Source: JAWPMT01 sp965267435
Lineage (GTDB): Bacteria; Bacteroidota; Bacteroidia; Cytophagales; Cyclobacteriaceae
Length of the DNA stretch: 64,000 bases
NCBI GenBank assembly: GCA_965267435.1
Contig: OZ253960.1
Coordinates: forward strand, 4,898,001-4,962,000
Direction: 5' to 3'
Shown here piece by piece: positions 24,395 through 33,143 of the stretch. Made by a program: the position numbers and the translations under genes. Under the pieces are notes generated by a model. That model had not been told where the DNA came from, did not search any database, and was given only the letters and a program-made list of their open reading frames with translations. Position 1 is the stretch's first letter, and each line of letters starts with the position of its first letter.

Positions 24395-24901
24395 TTAGGC
24401 CTGTCCTCGCTGGTATCGCACCGTGGAGCTCGCGACTCCAAAGTGGTCGGGGATGTTTACATAATTGCCAACATCCCGCAGTCCAATCTTGATGAGGGCC
24501 ATGTGGTGAATGGTGTGCTCGATATTGTAGGCCAGTTCCCGGAAGAAGCTGCTGGGAATGGCAATGGACTCCGAACCCTTGGGGTCGTAATCCGCCACCA
24601 GGTCCATCGGATGATTTTCGAGGGTTCTGGTCAGGAACTCGTCGACTGATGCGATCACACTCAGGGCCAGCTTTCGGTCTTCCTGGATGAATTTGTCATG
24701 CTTGCGATTGTCATAGTTGATCTCGCCTTTGCCGACACCGTCCATGAGGCATAGAAAGAACTCGATCGTATGACGGACATGCTGCCCAATGGAGGATCCA
24801 CTCAACGACTGGATAGGTCTGGAGAAGTCCTCGTCCTTCAGTTCGTCAAGTACGTCACTCAGTTGAAGTAGTAGCTCGCGTGCTGCTTGCTGGATTAGCA
24901 T
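24395..24901 (-). CDS. DinB-superfamily protein
   Basis: A 168-residue four-helix protein of the DinB/YfiT type. The likely metal-binding His residues are in SSIGQHVRHTIEFF and NIEHTIHHMALIKIG, the arrangement seen in DinB-like thiol-dependent transferases. It begins a leftward unit with the ATP-grasp and LysE genes. The reaction is unknown; relatives include thiol S-transferases. Confidence 0.82.
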   Translation of the reverse strand: MLIQQAARELLLQLSDVLDELKDEDFSRPIQSLSGSSIGQHVRHTIEFFLCLMDGVGKGEINYDNRKHDKFIQEDRKLALSVIASVDEFLTRTLENHPMDLVADYDPKGSESIAIPSSFFRELAYNIEHTIHHMALIKIGLRDVGNYVNIPDHFGVASSTVRYQRGQA

Positions 24902-24941
24902 AGATCCTCAGTGCTTTAAATCAGACAAAAATAAGACCATA

Positions 24942-25373
24942 TTAGTTAGTGGGCACAATCTCCGACCAATACTTATCGGCATTGCCTTTTAGCTCTTTTT
25001 CGTTTCTGTTCCACGATTTGAGCGTGTTGTTGCCCCAAAAATTATAAAAGAGGTATAGCCGATTATCCAGGATCTTGAAGGTCTCTGGATCGATTTTCAC
25101 CTTCTCGCCAGTCGCCCCCATCGCATAGGCACACCACCCTCCGTAGGCTGGTGCGTATTTCGAAGGATCTGACTGAAAAATCTTGCGATTCTCTGCACTG
25201 GTGAAGTAATAGGTAGCCCCCTTATATTCAGTCTTGAATTGGCGATCTCCCTTCAATGGGCCCGACTCGCCGAAGTAGGAGACGGGATCATAGCCGCCGA
25301 TTGCCAGCCCATTTTTGAGGTTTTGGTGGGATCCCACCTGCAATAGCAGGAGCGTAATGACTGCGTATTTCAT
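24942..25373 (-). CDS. Exported YHS-domain protein
   Basis: A 143-residue protein with a signal peptide (YAVITLLLLQVGS). The YHS-type domain is evident in GLAIGGYDPVSYF, KTEYKGATYYFTSAENRKIF, and YAPAYGGWCAYAMGATG. YHS domains are associated with heavy-metal binding or redox proteins. I use the ATG at 25373 (MKYAVITLLL); the longer frame only adds a short stretch. It stands alone between DinB and recX. Confidence 0.82.
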   Translation of the reverse strand: MKYAVITLLLLQVGSHQNLKNGLAIGGYDPVSYFGESGPLKGDRQFKTEYKGATYYFTSAENRKIFQSDPSKYAPAYGGWCAYAMGATGEKVKIDPETFKILDNRLYLFYNFWGNNTLKSWNRNEKELKGNADKYWSEIVPTN

Positions 25374-25436
25374 GTTCGTTACTACACTTATCACAAGCGG
25401 AAAGATGCCTTCGTGCTCAGTTTTCCCCTCTCACTG

Positions 25437-25907
25437 TTAGCGAGAGGACAGATCAGCGGCCACTTTTCGGGCCACATCAAACTCAAAGCCCTTAGAACGG
25501 AGAAAGTCGACAATCTTCTTTTCACGATGGCGGGGAGGTAGGCTCGGGCTCAGCTGGCGGTTTTTCTGAGTGGCGATCTGTAGCACGCAGTCCTCGTAGT
25601 CACGGGGTTCGATTGTCGCTAGGGCATTTTCGATTTGATCTTCAGCAATGCCCAGCTGTCGGAGGTTGAAGGCTATTTTCACCTTTCCCCACTTATTGAA
25701 GCGAAACTTGTCGGAAACGTAGGCGCCAGCAAATCGCTCCTCGTTCACAAAGTTTTCGTCGATGAGTCGCTGAAGAAGTGCCTCTGCTTCGTCGGCCGAG
25801 GCACCGTAGTCTTCCAATTTGCGCAATATCTGGCTAGGAGCTTTTTCTTGTTTGGCGCAAAGTGCTGAGACTTTTTGCCATAGTTCCTTGAGCCGATCCT
25901 CCTGCAC
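25437..25907 (-). CDS. recX: Regulatory protein RecX
   Basis: A 156-residue all-helical RecX, which inhibits RecA filaments. Three three-helix repeats are visible; SQILRKLEDYGASADEAEALL, FRFNKWGKVKIAFNLRQLGI and EKKIVDFLRSKGFEFDVA are characteristic. The start is GTG, placed directly after the stop of the YcxB-like gene. recA is not in this window. Confidence 0.88.
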   Translation of the reverse strand: MQEDRLKELWQKVSALCAKQEKAPSQILRKLEDYGASADEAEALLQRLIDENFVNEERFAGAYVSDKFRFNKWGKVKIAFNLRQLGIAEDQIENALATIEPRDYEDCVLQIATQKNRQLSPSLPPRHREKKIVDFLRSKGFEFDVARKVAADLSSR

Positions 25908-26384
25908 TTACTCGTTGATGTAGCCTTTTCTCTTCAAGACGGTTTCGAGAAATCTCACTTCATTGTCGCTATTGAAAATCCTGAATGGTAGATGAATGAT
26001 CTGCGCTTTGCTGACAAACAAAGTGAAGCTGTCCTTACCTTTTTTCGCTCGGCGGATCTGGTCCCACTTCATGGGCATACCCTGCTTGGTATTGAGCTTG
26101 ATCAGTATCTGCTGACTCGTTATCTCATAGGACAACTTCTGGAATAGTACCTTGCCCTGCTCCAGTTGGGTGACTCCCGCGAACTGAATCAGCCAAAACA
26201 GCAGATATAGCACCAGTCCAATGGACGCACCAATGACCCACCACCAATTAGGGATCACAAAATAACCCGCACAAATGGCCAGGTAAATCAGGCCTACCCA
26301 CCACTGCTGCTTCAGGACAGCAGCGAGTGCCGTTCTGATATATACTTTGGTTGGTAGCTGGTACTTTTTTGTTTTGATAATCAT
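25908..26384 (-). CDS. YcxB-like membrane protein
   Basis: A 158-residue protein with two adjacent transmembrane segments (about residues 28-45 and 49-70: WWVGLIYLAICAGYFVIP and WWVIGASIGLVLYLLFWLI). A cytoplasmic beta-rich domain follows, of the YcxB type (YEITSQQILIKLN to KAQIIHLPFRIF). Function of the family is unknown. It lies between nadC and recX with only 8 and 0 bases between, so it is probably cotranscribed with both. Confidence 0.72.
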   Translation of the reverse strand: MIIKTKKYQLPTKVYIRTALAAVLKQQWWVGLIYLAICAGYFVIPNWWWVIGASIGLVLYLLFWLIQFAGVTQLEQGKVLFQKLSYEITSQQILIKLNTKQGMPMKWDQIRRAKKGKDSFTLFVSKAQIIHLPFRIFNSDNEVRFLETVLKRKGYINE

Positions 26385-26392
26385 AATGTCTC

Positions 26393-27250
26393 CTAAATAG
26401 CTTTTAAACTCATATCTAAGCTTTTGTAGGAGTGCGTCAGAGCGCCTACAGAGATGTAGTTGACACCCGTTTCTGCGATTTCTCGGATGTTCTTTTCGGT
26501 AATTCCTCCAGAGGCTTCGGTTTCGTATTGACCGTCAATCAAAGCTATGGCCTGCCTCATTTCGGAGGGGATCATGTTGTCCAACATGATCCGTCTGACG
26601 CCACCTACTTTTAAAACAGCCGCAAGTTCATCCAAATTTCTGACTTCTATCTCTATGTCCAGCGACAAATTGTTTTCTTCCAGGTAGTGGGTGGTGCGAT
26701 CAATGGCCGCTCTGACCCCTCCCGCATAGTCGATGTGATTGTCCTTGAGCATGACCATATCATATAGGCCGAAGCGATGATTCACACCGCCGCCTATGGC
26801 CACAGCCCATTTTTCAAGCATTCGAAAGTTGGGCGTGGTCTTGCGGGTATCCAGCAATCTGGCGCCACTACCCTTGATAAGGCCATTCAAGTAGTGTGTG
26901 TAGGTGGCGATGCCACTCATTCGCTGCATGCAGTTGAGCACCAATCGCTCGGCCTTTAAAATCGAATGGGCATCTCCGCGTACTTTAAAACCCTGATCCT
27001 CCGTCCGTACCTGATCCCCGTCGGCTTTGTAGTGATCAATCGTATAATCCTCACAGACGGTTTTGAAAATGAAATCTGCCAAATCGATCCCTGCCAGGAT
27101 GCCATCATCTTTTATGAGTAAAATCGCTTCACGGGTAGCGCCCGCGGGTATCGCACCGAGCGATGAGTGATCGCCGGGGCCAACATCCTCCGTGAGTGCC
27201 GCAGAGACAAATTCTTTGAGTCTCTGCTCCGATACATAAGTAGGTTTCAT
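26393..27250 (-). CDS. nadC: Nicotinate-nucleotide pyrophosphorylase (carboxylating)
   Basis: A 285-residue quinolinate phosphoribosyltransferase in de novo NAD synthesis. The N-terminal LTEDVGPGDHSSLGAIP, NCMQRMSGIATYTHYLN, the active-site LLDTRKTTPNFRMLEKWAV, and MLKDNHIDYAGG are hallmarks. The C-terminus has the EASGGITEKNIREIAETGVNYISVG phosphate loop. I take the ATG at 27250 (MKPTYVSEQ); the longer frame would overlap the DUF4783 gene and adds a Trp/Cys/His-rich segment unlike the family. nadA and nadB are not in the window. Confidence 0.93.
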   Translation of the reverse strand: MKPTYVSEQRLKEFVSAALTEDVGPGDHSSLGAIPAGATREAILLIKDDGILAGIDLADFIFKTVCEDYTIDHYKADGDQVRTEDQGFKVRGDAHSILKAERLVLNCMQRMSGIATYTHYLNGLIKGSGARLLDTRKTTPNFRMLEKWAVAIGGGVNHRFGLYDMVMLKDNHIDYAGGVRAAIDRTTHYLEENNLSLDIEIEVRNLDELAAVLKVGGVRRIMLDNMIPSEMRQAIALIDGQYETEASGGITEKNIREIAETGVNYISVGALTHSYKSLDMSLKAI

Positions 27251-27263
27251 TCGAACCGGGTGA

Positions 27264-27653
27264 TTATTCCTTAGTGAGTGTGATGGTGTCCAACTGAAAA
27301 CCATCGTTGTCTTGTTTGAGCAATAAAACCACTCGAAATGCGCCATTGTTCACCACGTATCTCCCTATGCAGTACTTGAGCCCCTCTGTTGATGATCCCT
27401 GGTGAATGTAGTTGAAATCCACTGGCGGATTATCCAGGAAAAACGTTCTCAGCTTTTCCTCGGCTTGCGCCTTTCTGTACGTGGTGGTCTCTCCTTCGAG
27501 TTTGAGAATCACGGAACTGCCACAAAATTTTACAAGCTCTCGGGCCGACCCGTTGCGAAGGGACACTCCTATGTCTTCAATGTCCTGATCCTGAGCAAAG
27601 GACCACTGCACAAGTACGGCTTGCAAGAAAATGACGGTGAATATTTTCCTCAT
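27264..27653 (-). CDS. DUF4783 family exported protein
   Basis: A 129-residue protein with a cleavable signal peptide (FTVIFLQAVLVQWSFAQ). The body has the cystatin/NTF2-like pattern of DUF4783: VSLRNGSARELVKFC, EEKLRTFFLDNPPVDFNYIHQGS, GLKYCIGRYVVNNGAFRVVLL. Family function is unknown; it is typical of Bacteroidota. The ATG at 27653 (MRKIF) gives the standard signal peptide, so the frame to 27698 is not used. It is 13 bases before nadC. Confidence 0.8.
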   Translation of the reverse strand: MRKIFTVIFLQAVLVQWSFAQDQDIEDIGVSLRNGSARELVKFCGSSVILKLEGETTTYRKAQAEEKLRTFFLDNPPVDFNYIHQGSSTEGLKYCIGRYVVNNGAFRVVLLLKQDNDGFQLDTITLTKE

Positions 27654-27742
27654 GACAGCTTCAATGACAAATTTGTTGCCAAAAGTTAGTGATTCCATTG
27701 ATAGAAACGGGTGAAGGGGGTAAACCTGTTTATCAGCGAGGT

Positions 27743-27750
27743 TATCTTTG
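27743..27750 (+). promoter_or_regulatory. -7 box of gpmI
   Basis: TATCTTTG, an exact TAnnTTTG match, lies 55 bases upstream of the gpmI ATG. The -33 region holds only a partial TTTG-like stretch. Confidence 0.5.
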
Positions 27751-27805
27751 CCGCAAATTTGTAAAGTTCATCACTTCAATTAGACGATAAAGTCAACCCA
27801 TTCCT

Positions 27806-29326
27806 ATGAACAAGAAGGTCATTCTAATGATACTCGACGGCTGGGGCATAGCCAAAGACAAGTCCGTTTCGGCGATCGATAAGGCTCAAACACCCTTTAT
27901 GGATCGTGTACTGCAGGATTATCCGGCAAGTACTCTGGAGGCGTCCGGTCTTGCCGTTGGATTACCAGAAGGCCAGATGGGGAATTCAGAGGTCGGTCAC
28001 ATGAATTTGGGCGCAGGTCGGGTTGTCTACCAGGACCTTGTCAAAATCAACAATGCGGTCAAGGATGAAAAACTGATGGAAAGCCCAGTCCTTCGTGAGG
28101 CTTTTGACCATGCCAAAAATCAGGGCAAACCTCTACACCTAATGGGATTGGTTTCGGACGGGGGCGTGCATTCACACATCGATCACTTGAAGGGACTGAT
28201 CACCGAGGCATCCAGGGCGGGTGTCAAGGATATCTTCGTACATGTTTTCACAGATGGACGTGACACCGACCCAAAAGGTGGGCTCGGATATGTACAGCAC
28301 CTGCAGCGGCACATGGCGACTACCGGGGGTAAGATTGCTACGATCACTGGTCGGTATTATGCAATGGACCGCGACAAGAGATGGCCGCGAGTGAAGAAGG
28401 CCTATGATGCACTGGTCCATGGTCAGGGGTCACATTTTGAGGATATGGAAGAAGGCATCCAGGCATCCTATGCCAATAATGTCACGGATGAATTTATCGA
28501 ACCCATCATTCACGTAGAAAATGGCAGCCCGGTCGCCACAATCAAAGAGGGAGACGTCGTAATGTGCTTCAACTTCCGAACTGACCGGGGACGTCAAATC
28601 ACGGTGGCCTTGACGCAACAGGATTTTCCTGAGGAAGGCATGGAGAAGCTGGACCTGTATTACCTGACCATGACGAACTACGATGACTCGTTCAACGATG
28701 TCAAGGTGGTTTTTGGAAAAGACAATCTCACCAATACCTTGGGAGAAGCCCTGGAACACCAGGGTAAGAAACAGATCAGGATTGCAGAGACAGAGAAGTA
28801 CCCGCACGTCACGTTTTTCTTTTCTGGAGGGCGCGAGACGGAGTTTGAAGGGGAAAGCCGCATCTTATGTCCTTCTCCAAAGGTCGCTACCTACGATCTG
28901 GCACCGGAGATGAGTGCAGGAGATATTCGTGATAAGATCATCCCCGAACTGCAAAAACAAGAGGTGGATTTCGTGTGTCTCAACTTTGCCAATCCAGATA
29001 TGGTCGGTCACACGGGTGTGTTTGAGGCAGCAGTGAAAGCTTGCGAAACCGTCGATAGCTGCGCAGATGCGGTCGTGTCTACGGCACTTGAAAATGGCTA
29101 TTCTACAATTATCATAGCAGACCACGGCAACTCGGATATTATGATCAATCCCGATGGGTCACCTCATACGGCCCACACGACGAATCTTGTCCCATTTGTA
29201 TTGGTTGATGACTCTGGCGATGTGAAAGCGCTCAAACCTGGCAAATTGGGAGATTTGGCGCCCACCATATTGACGTTGATGGGACTTAATATCCCCGAGG
29301 AAATGACCGGCGACATCCTCGTCTAA
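27806..29326 (+). CDS. gpmI: 2,3-bisphosphoglycerate-independent phosphoglycerate mutase
   Basis: A 506-residue two-metal glycolytic enzyme of the alkaline-phosphatase superfamily. It starts ILMILDGWGIA with the first metal Asp, and has the phospho-Ser in MGNSEVGHMNLGAGRVVYQD, then FTDGRDTDP, and late metal ligands in NFANPDMVGHTG and IADHGNSD with SPHTAHTTNLVPF. Length and motif order are normal for GpmI. It is followed 7 bases later by a small lipoprotein gene. Glycolysis or gluconeogenesis role is secure. Confidence 0.96.
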   Translation: MNKKVILMILDGWGIAKDKSVSAIDKAQTPFMDRVLQDYPASTLEASGLAVGLPEGQMGNSEVGHMNLGAGRVVYQDLVKINNAVKDEKLMESPVLREAFDHAKNQGKPLHLMGLVSDGGVHSHIDHLKGLITEASRAGVKDIFVHVFTDGRDTDPKGGLGYVQHLQRHMATTGGKIATITGRYYAMDRDKRWPRVKKAYDALVHGQGSHFEDMEEGIQASYANNVTDEFIEPIIHVENGSPVATIKEGDVVMCFNFRTDRGRQITVALTQQDFPEEGMEKLDLYYLTMTNYDDSFNDVKVVFGKDNLTNTLGEALEHQGKKQIRIAETEKYPHVTFFFSGGRETEFEGESRILCPSPKVATYDLAPEMSAGDIRDKIIPELQKQEVDFVCLNFANPDMVGHTGVFEAAVKACETVDSCADAVVSTALENGYSTIIIADHGNSDIMINPDGSPHTAHTTNLVPFVLVDDSGDVKALKPGKLGDLAPTILTLMGLNIPEEMTGDILV

Positions 29327-29333
29327 TCGATCG

Positions 29334-29894
29334 ATGAGATCCCTGGTGATTTTGATGCTCCTGTCGGGGCTTTTAAGCTGCTCCACCACGCCGAGAGCGG
29401 TTGTTGGCAGCGAGTATTTGGATCTGGACTCGTTACTGGCAGAAGAAATCTCATGGCTGGCCCAGCAGGGAGTAGCTCTCCAAAAGAAGGTCGTCCTTGG
29501 CGATTCAGTGCAAGTTGCGGAGCTAGAGGGGGACTCTACTGTCCTGACCAGGGAGCTTGAGATCTTTCTGGCGATCAACCCTGCTCAGCCCAAATACCGG
29601 AACGCTTTTGAGACCCAAAAGCAAGGCGCTAGAGAGGAGTATACAAAAGTGGATGTTACAGGTGAACTGCAGAGTTTTACCGTGCTATATGATGGAAGTG
29701 CCCTCGATCGAGTCACTGGCATAGTGTATGAGGAAACTGCCATCTATACTGCGTTTCGAGAGTTCGCTATTGATTTTGAGACTGGGCATATCGCCTCTTT
29801 TTCCGTGAAAGGCTATCAAAAGATGATCTTGTCAGATACGGTATTCTTCAGTGCGGTGACGAACGTTATCGACGGAGGAGATTCCCCGGACTAG
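29334..29894 (+). CDS. Hypothetical lipoprotein
   Basis: A 186-residue lipoprotein: the signal MRSLVILMLLSGLLSC ends in lipobox LLSC. The mature part is acidic with alternating strands (YTKVDVTGELQSFTVLYDGSAL, AFREFAIDFETGHIASFSVKG) and may be a small beta-barrel-like binding domain. No motif is recognised. It follows gpmI with 7 bases between and overlaps the convergent small membrane gene by 4 bases. Confidence 0.68.
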   Translation: MRSLVILMLLSGLLSCSTTPRAVVGSEYLDLDSLLAEEISWLAQQGVALQKKVVLGDSVQVAELEGDSTVLTRELEIFLAINPAQPKYRNAFETQKQGAREEYTKVDVTGELQSFTVLYDGSALDRVTGIVYEETAIYTAFREFAIDFETGHIASFSVKGYQKMILSDTVFFSAVTNVIDGGDSPD

Positions 29895-30142
29895 ACGAGT
29901 TCCACTTTGCGACGCATCTCTTCCTCCACCTCTTCTAATTCTAGCGAAGGACCGGAATCGGGCAGCGTGACCCCGGGTGGCAGGTCCAGATCTGGCTCCC
30001 AATTGAATTCAATGGGTATACCTCCTTCTCCATCGCTATTTTTATTTCTTGGGCGCCTGTATGAACTGCGCCATTTGATAAGAAATATCAAAAGGGTGTA
30101 GATGAGAAGAAAGAGCAATATGTCAATCCAAAGCCCGGGCAT
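29891..30142 (-). CDS. Small single-pass membrane protein
   Basis: An 83-residue protein with one N-terminal transmembrane helix (IDILLFLLIYTLLIFLI) and a short, mostly acidic cytoplasmic tail (PIEFNWEPDLDLPPG to the end). Similar small proteins occur in Bacteroidota but have no assigned role. Its 3' end overlaps the convergent lipoprotein gene by 4 bases. Confidence 0.55.
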   Translation of the reverse strand: MPGLWIDILLFLLIYTLLIFLIKWRSSYRRPRNKNSDGEGGIPIEFNWEPDLDLPPGVTLPDSGPSLELEEVEEEMRRKVELV

Positions 30143-30185
30143 ACCTACCAGGAATCAATTTAAAAAAATATGCGCAGAAACTTTG

Positions 30186-30193
30186 TATCTTTG
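30186..30193 (+). promoter_or_regulatory. -7 box of the terC-like gene
   Basis: TATCTTTG, an exact TAnnTTTG match, lies 113 bases upstream of the ATG at 30307. It predicts an untranslated leader of about 105 bases, long for this window. The leader holds a short hairpin CTGG-TTGTC-CCAG and a repeated CAGTTAAT. Confidence 0.5.
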
Positions 30194-30306
30194 CCGCTAA
30201 CAAAAGCGAAGCGTCAGTTAATTCCTGGTTGTCCCAGTTAATGAATTGCTTCCTTGGGTTCCTCAGCTAGAGACATCGTGTGATTTGTGTAATTAGAGGG
30301 TAACAT

Positions 30307-31308
30307 ATGCTACTAGCACTCTTGTCGGGCCAAAACGAAGGCCTGCTCTTCGGAATTTTTGCAGTCGTCATCGTCCTTTTCTTGATAGTAGATCTAGGGG
30401 TTTTTCATAAGAAAAATCAAAAAGTCTCTCAGAAGGAAGCATTGCGGCAATCCCTGTTTTGGGTGGCGGTTTCCGTTGTATACGGCTTGATAATATACTA
30501 TTTCGGAGATGGGAAGGCTAGTACTTTGGAGTACTTCTCCGCATACGTGACTGAGAAGGCACTATCCGTTGATAACATATTTGTCATCCTCTTAATCCTG
30601 AGGTATTTCAAGGTCAAGGAGGAGTATTACCACAATATTTTGTTTTGGGGTATCCTCGGGGCTATCGTTTTTCGAGCCATTTTCATCTTCGTCGGAGCCA
30701 TGCTGATCTCGCAGTTTCACTGGATCTTATACGTGTTTGGCTTCTTCCTGGTGTATTCAGGTATCAAAATTTTCAACGATGACGATGACATGCAGGTGGA
30801 GCCTGAGAAGAATGGCCTGTTAAAGTTTGTCAAGCGCTTCCTACCAATGACCTCCGACGAGCACAATGGCAAGTTCACTGCCATCGAAAATGGGAAGCGC
30901 GTATTTACCCCGTTATTCCTTGTGATCGTCCTGATTGAATCGACAGACTTGATATTCGCAGTTGACTCCATTCCGGCTGCATTTGCTATCACGCAAAACG
31001 AGTTTGTGATTTATACATCCAACATTTTTGCGGTCATGGGCTTAAGGGCAATGTTCTTCCTTCTTGCCAACGTGCTGGATCGCTTTTATCTACTGCAGAA
31101 GGGACTTTCAATCGTATTGATATTCATCGGGGCCAAGATGCTCCTGGAGATGGAGATCATTCAGACATCGTTAGGAGCGCTCTTCAATGTGGAGCATGTG
31201 CACATTCCAATATTCCTTTCCTTCGGGATCATCATGGCAGCGTTGACGCTTTCCATCGTCCTGTCATTGGTATTCCCAAAGAAGCCGGAGTTGGTCGAGC
31301 ACTCTTAA
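30307..31308 (+). CDS. TerC/Alx family membrane protein
   Basis: A 333-residue multi-pass protein with about eight to nine hydrophobic segments. The TerC marks are VTEKALSVDNIFVILLILRYF (acidic Asp-Asn within a helix), FVVYSGIKIF-type and LVIVLIESTDLIFAVDSIPAAFAIT. Members named Alx or YkoY export manganese or help during alkaline stress; others were named for tellurite resistance. Manganese or metal homeostasis is inferred. The start region has a long leader (see the promoter at 30186). Confidence 0.88.
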   Translation: MLLALLSGQNEGLLFGIFAVVIVLFLIVDLGVFHKKNQKVSQKEALRQSLFWVAVSVVYGLIIYYFGDGKASTLEYFSAYVTEKALSVDNIFVILLILRYFKVKEEYYHNILFWGILGAIVFRAIFIFVGAMLISQFHWILYVFGFFLVYSGIKIFNDDDDMQVEPEKNGLLKFVKRFLPMTSDEHNGKFTAIENGKRVFTPLFLVIVLIESTDLIFAVDSIPAAFAITQNEFVIYTSNIFAVMGLRAMFFLLANVLDRFYLLQKGLSIVLIFIGAKMLLEMEIIQTSLGALFNVEHVHIPIFLSFGIIMAALTLSIVLSLVFPKKPELVEHS

Positions 31309-31310
31309 AA

Positions 31311-31832
31311 TCAGAAACCGATCTTTTTGCCTTTCCAGCCATTTTGCTCAAGGGATGCGGCGCTATCAAGCACTTTGTCCTTGAGGGACTCCTTGTACTG
31401 CGCGAGTTTGTCACCGACGGCTTTATCATGAGATCCAAGGATCGCCGCGGCCAGCAGGCCAGCGTTCTTCGCGCCATTCAGGGCCACAGTGGCGACAGGT
31501 ATGCCCCCCGGCATCTGCAGAATGGACAAGACGGAATCCCATCCATCGATAGAGTTGCGAGATTTGATCGGGACACCGATTACCGGCAGGGTAGTTAGCG
31601 AAGCCACCATGCCCGGTAGGTGCGCCGCGCCACCAGCTCCGGCGATGATCACTTCGATCCCCCGATTTCTTGCTTCCTTGGCAAAATCATACATTCGCTC
31701 CGGCGTGCGATGGGCCGAGACGACTGTGACTTCTAAAGGCACTTCCAATTCTTCCAGGATCTCGGCAGCCTCCTGCATGATGGGAAGGTCCGACTGACTA
31801 CCCATGATGATGCTTACTCTTGGTTGGCTCAT
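31311..31832 (-). CDS. purE: N5-carboxyaminoimidazole ribonucleotide mutase PurE
   Basis: A 173-residue class I PurE, converting N5-CAIR to CAIR in purine synthesis. Motifs MGSQSDLPIMQEAAE, VVSAHRTPERMYDFAKEA, IAGAGGAAHLPGMVA and IGVPIKSRNSIDGWDSVLSILQMPGG are all canonical. It overlaps the upstream purK gene by 4 bases, so PurK and PurE are translationally coupled. The next leftward neighbour is TerC, convergent. Confidence 0.96.
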   Translation of the reverse strand: MSQPRVSIIMGSQSDLPIMQEAAEILEELEVPLEVTVVSAHRTPERMYDFAKEARNRGIEVIIAGAGGAAHLPGMVASLTTLPVIGVPIKSRNSIDGWDSVLSILQMPGGIPVATVALNGAKNAGLLAAAILGSHDKAVGDKLAQYKESLKDKVLDSAASLEQNGWKGKKIGF

Positions 31833-32965
31833 GATATGACTTTTAGTACGTTTTTGACTTCTCTGGCCCGTTCTTTTAGTTGCTGTACATCCTCATCACC
31901 TAAGGTAACATGCCCCATTTTTCTGAAAGGCTTGGTCAGTGCTTTGCCATAAAGGTGAACATGCACGTCTTTCATAGCGGCAATCTTTTCGATACCCTCG
32001 TACTTGGCGGGTCCGCTGAATCCATCTTCTCCGAGGAGATTGACCATGGCTGTCGGGCGTGTAATGCTGGTATCTCCCAGGGGCAAATTCAAAATCGACC
32101 GCAGGTGTTGCTCAAATTGTGAGGTTATATTTCCTTCTATGCTTTGGTGGCCACTATTGTGTGTCCTTGGCGCGATCTCATTTACCAGCAACTCACCATC
32201 CTTGGTCAGAAACATCTCAACTGCCAAAAGTCCGATCATGTCCAGTTTGTCAATCACATCCCGAGCAAGGGCCTCAGCCTTGGCTTCCACTTCAGAGGAG
32301 ATATCTGCCGGGCAGAACAGGAACTCCACGAGATTTTTTTCAGGATGGTAGGACAGTTCTACGGCCGGAAAGGATCGGATCTCGCCATCAGGGTTCTTGG
32401 CAACGATGACGCTGAGTTCCTTCTCGATGTTGACGAGAGGTTCTAGAAGACCCGGGCGGTCAAATGCCAGGTCAAGATCCTCCACCGTCCTGATGATCTG
32501 CACACCTCTGCCATCGTAGCCTTCTGTACCTAACTTGTGCACTGCGGGCAACATGGATTGATGCTGCGCGACATCTTCCTTGGTTTCGGTCAGTATGAAA
32601 TCTGCCGTGGCTATGCCATTGGCTTTGTAGAAGGTCTTCTGTTTTCGCTTGTCCTTGATGAGTTCTATCACGGCGGGTTGAGGATAGACTTTCTTGCCGG
32701 CAGTGGCCAGGTCTTTCAGTGCCTGTGTGTTGACATTCTCTATCTCGATGGTCATCAGGTCGCATTGCTCTCCAAAGGCCATTACCGCCTCATAATTGGT
32801 TATGTCACCAACCACAAAGTCATCCACCAGTCTTTTGCAGGGCGCTTGTGGATCGGGGTCCATTACTCTGATATCGAGGTTGTGATCGATGGCGGATTGG
32901 ATCATCATCCGCCCCAATTGCCCTCCTCCGAGGACGCCGATAGTAGTAGTGGTGAAGTCTTTCAT
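31829..32965 (-). CDS. purK: N5-carboxyaminoimidazole ribonucleotide synthase PurK
   Basis: A 378-residue ATP-grasp enzyme making N5-CAIR from AIR, bicarbonate and ATP. Starts TIGVLGGGQLGRMMIQSA; later KLGTEGYDGRGVQI, EKELSVIVAKN and LVNEIAPRTHNSGHQSIEG are diagnostic. The ATG at 32965 (MKDFTTTTIG) is selected over the in-frame start at 33040, which would add residues not seen in PurK. It works with the coupled PurE. Confidence 0.95.
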   Translation of the reverse strand: MKDFTTTTIGVLGGGQLGRMMIQSAIDHNLDIRVMDPDPQAPCKRLVDDFVVGDITNYEAVMAFGEQCDLMTIEIENVNTQALKDLATAGKKVYPQPAVIELIKDKRKQKTFYKANGIATADFILTETKEDVAQHQSMLPAVHKLGTEGYDGRGVQIIRTVEDLDLAFDRPGLLEPLVNIEKELSVIVAKNPDGEIRSFPAVELSYHPEKNLVEFLFCPADISSEVEAKAEALARDVIDKLDMIGLLAVEMFLTKDGELLVNEIAPRTHNSGHQSIEGNITSQFEQHLRSILNLPLGDTSITRPTAMVNLLGEDGFSGPAKYEGIEKIAAMKDVHVHLYGKALTKPFRKMGHVTLGDEDVQQLKERAREVKNVLKVIS

Positions 32966-33020
32966 CAGGATGCAAATATGGAGACAATGGTCCCATTGGG
33001 ACAAACATGAAATTCCAAGG

Positions 33021-33143
33021 TTAACCAATGTCACCCACATACTGTTTTTGTCGTATACCTATACGGTGACAAATGACCAGTACCATGAGGCAGAAGGACA
33101 AATCCACACCGAAAAAGCTGGCACCGACTCCCAACGTGGCCAT
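33021..33143 (-). CDS. Possible 40-residue membrane peptide
   Basis: A short frame between murF-alr and purK reading MATLGVGASFFGVDLSFC and ending in HRIGIRQKQYVGDIG. A single hydrophobic stretch followed by a basic segment looks like a small membrane protein, and the frame stays open upstream into the alr end. There is no strong ribosome-binding site, and the peptide may start further upstream at a non-ATG codon. Uncertain. Confidence 0.3.
   Translation of the reverse strand: MATLGVGASFFGVDLSFCLMVLVICHRIGIRQKQYVGDIG

Noticed and set aside
30194..30306. yybP-ykoY manganese riboswitch
   Set aside because: The conserved loop sequences of that riboswitch are not visible in the leader.
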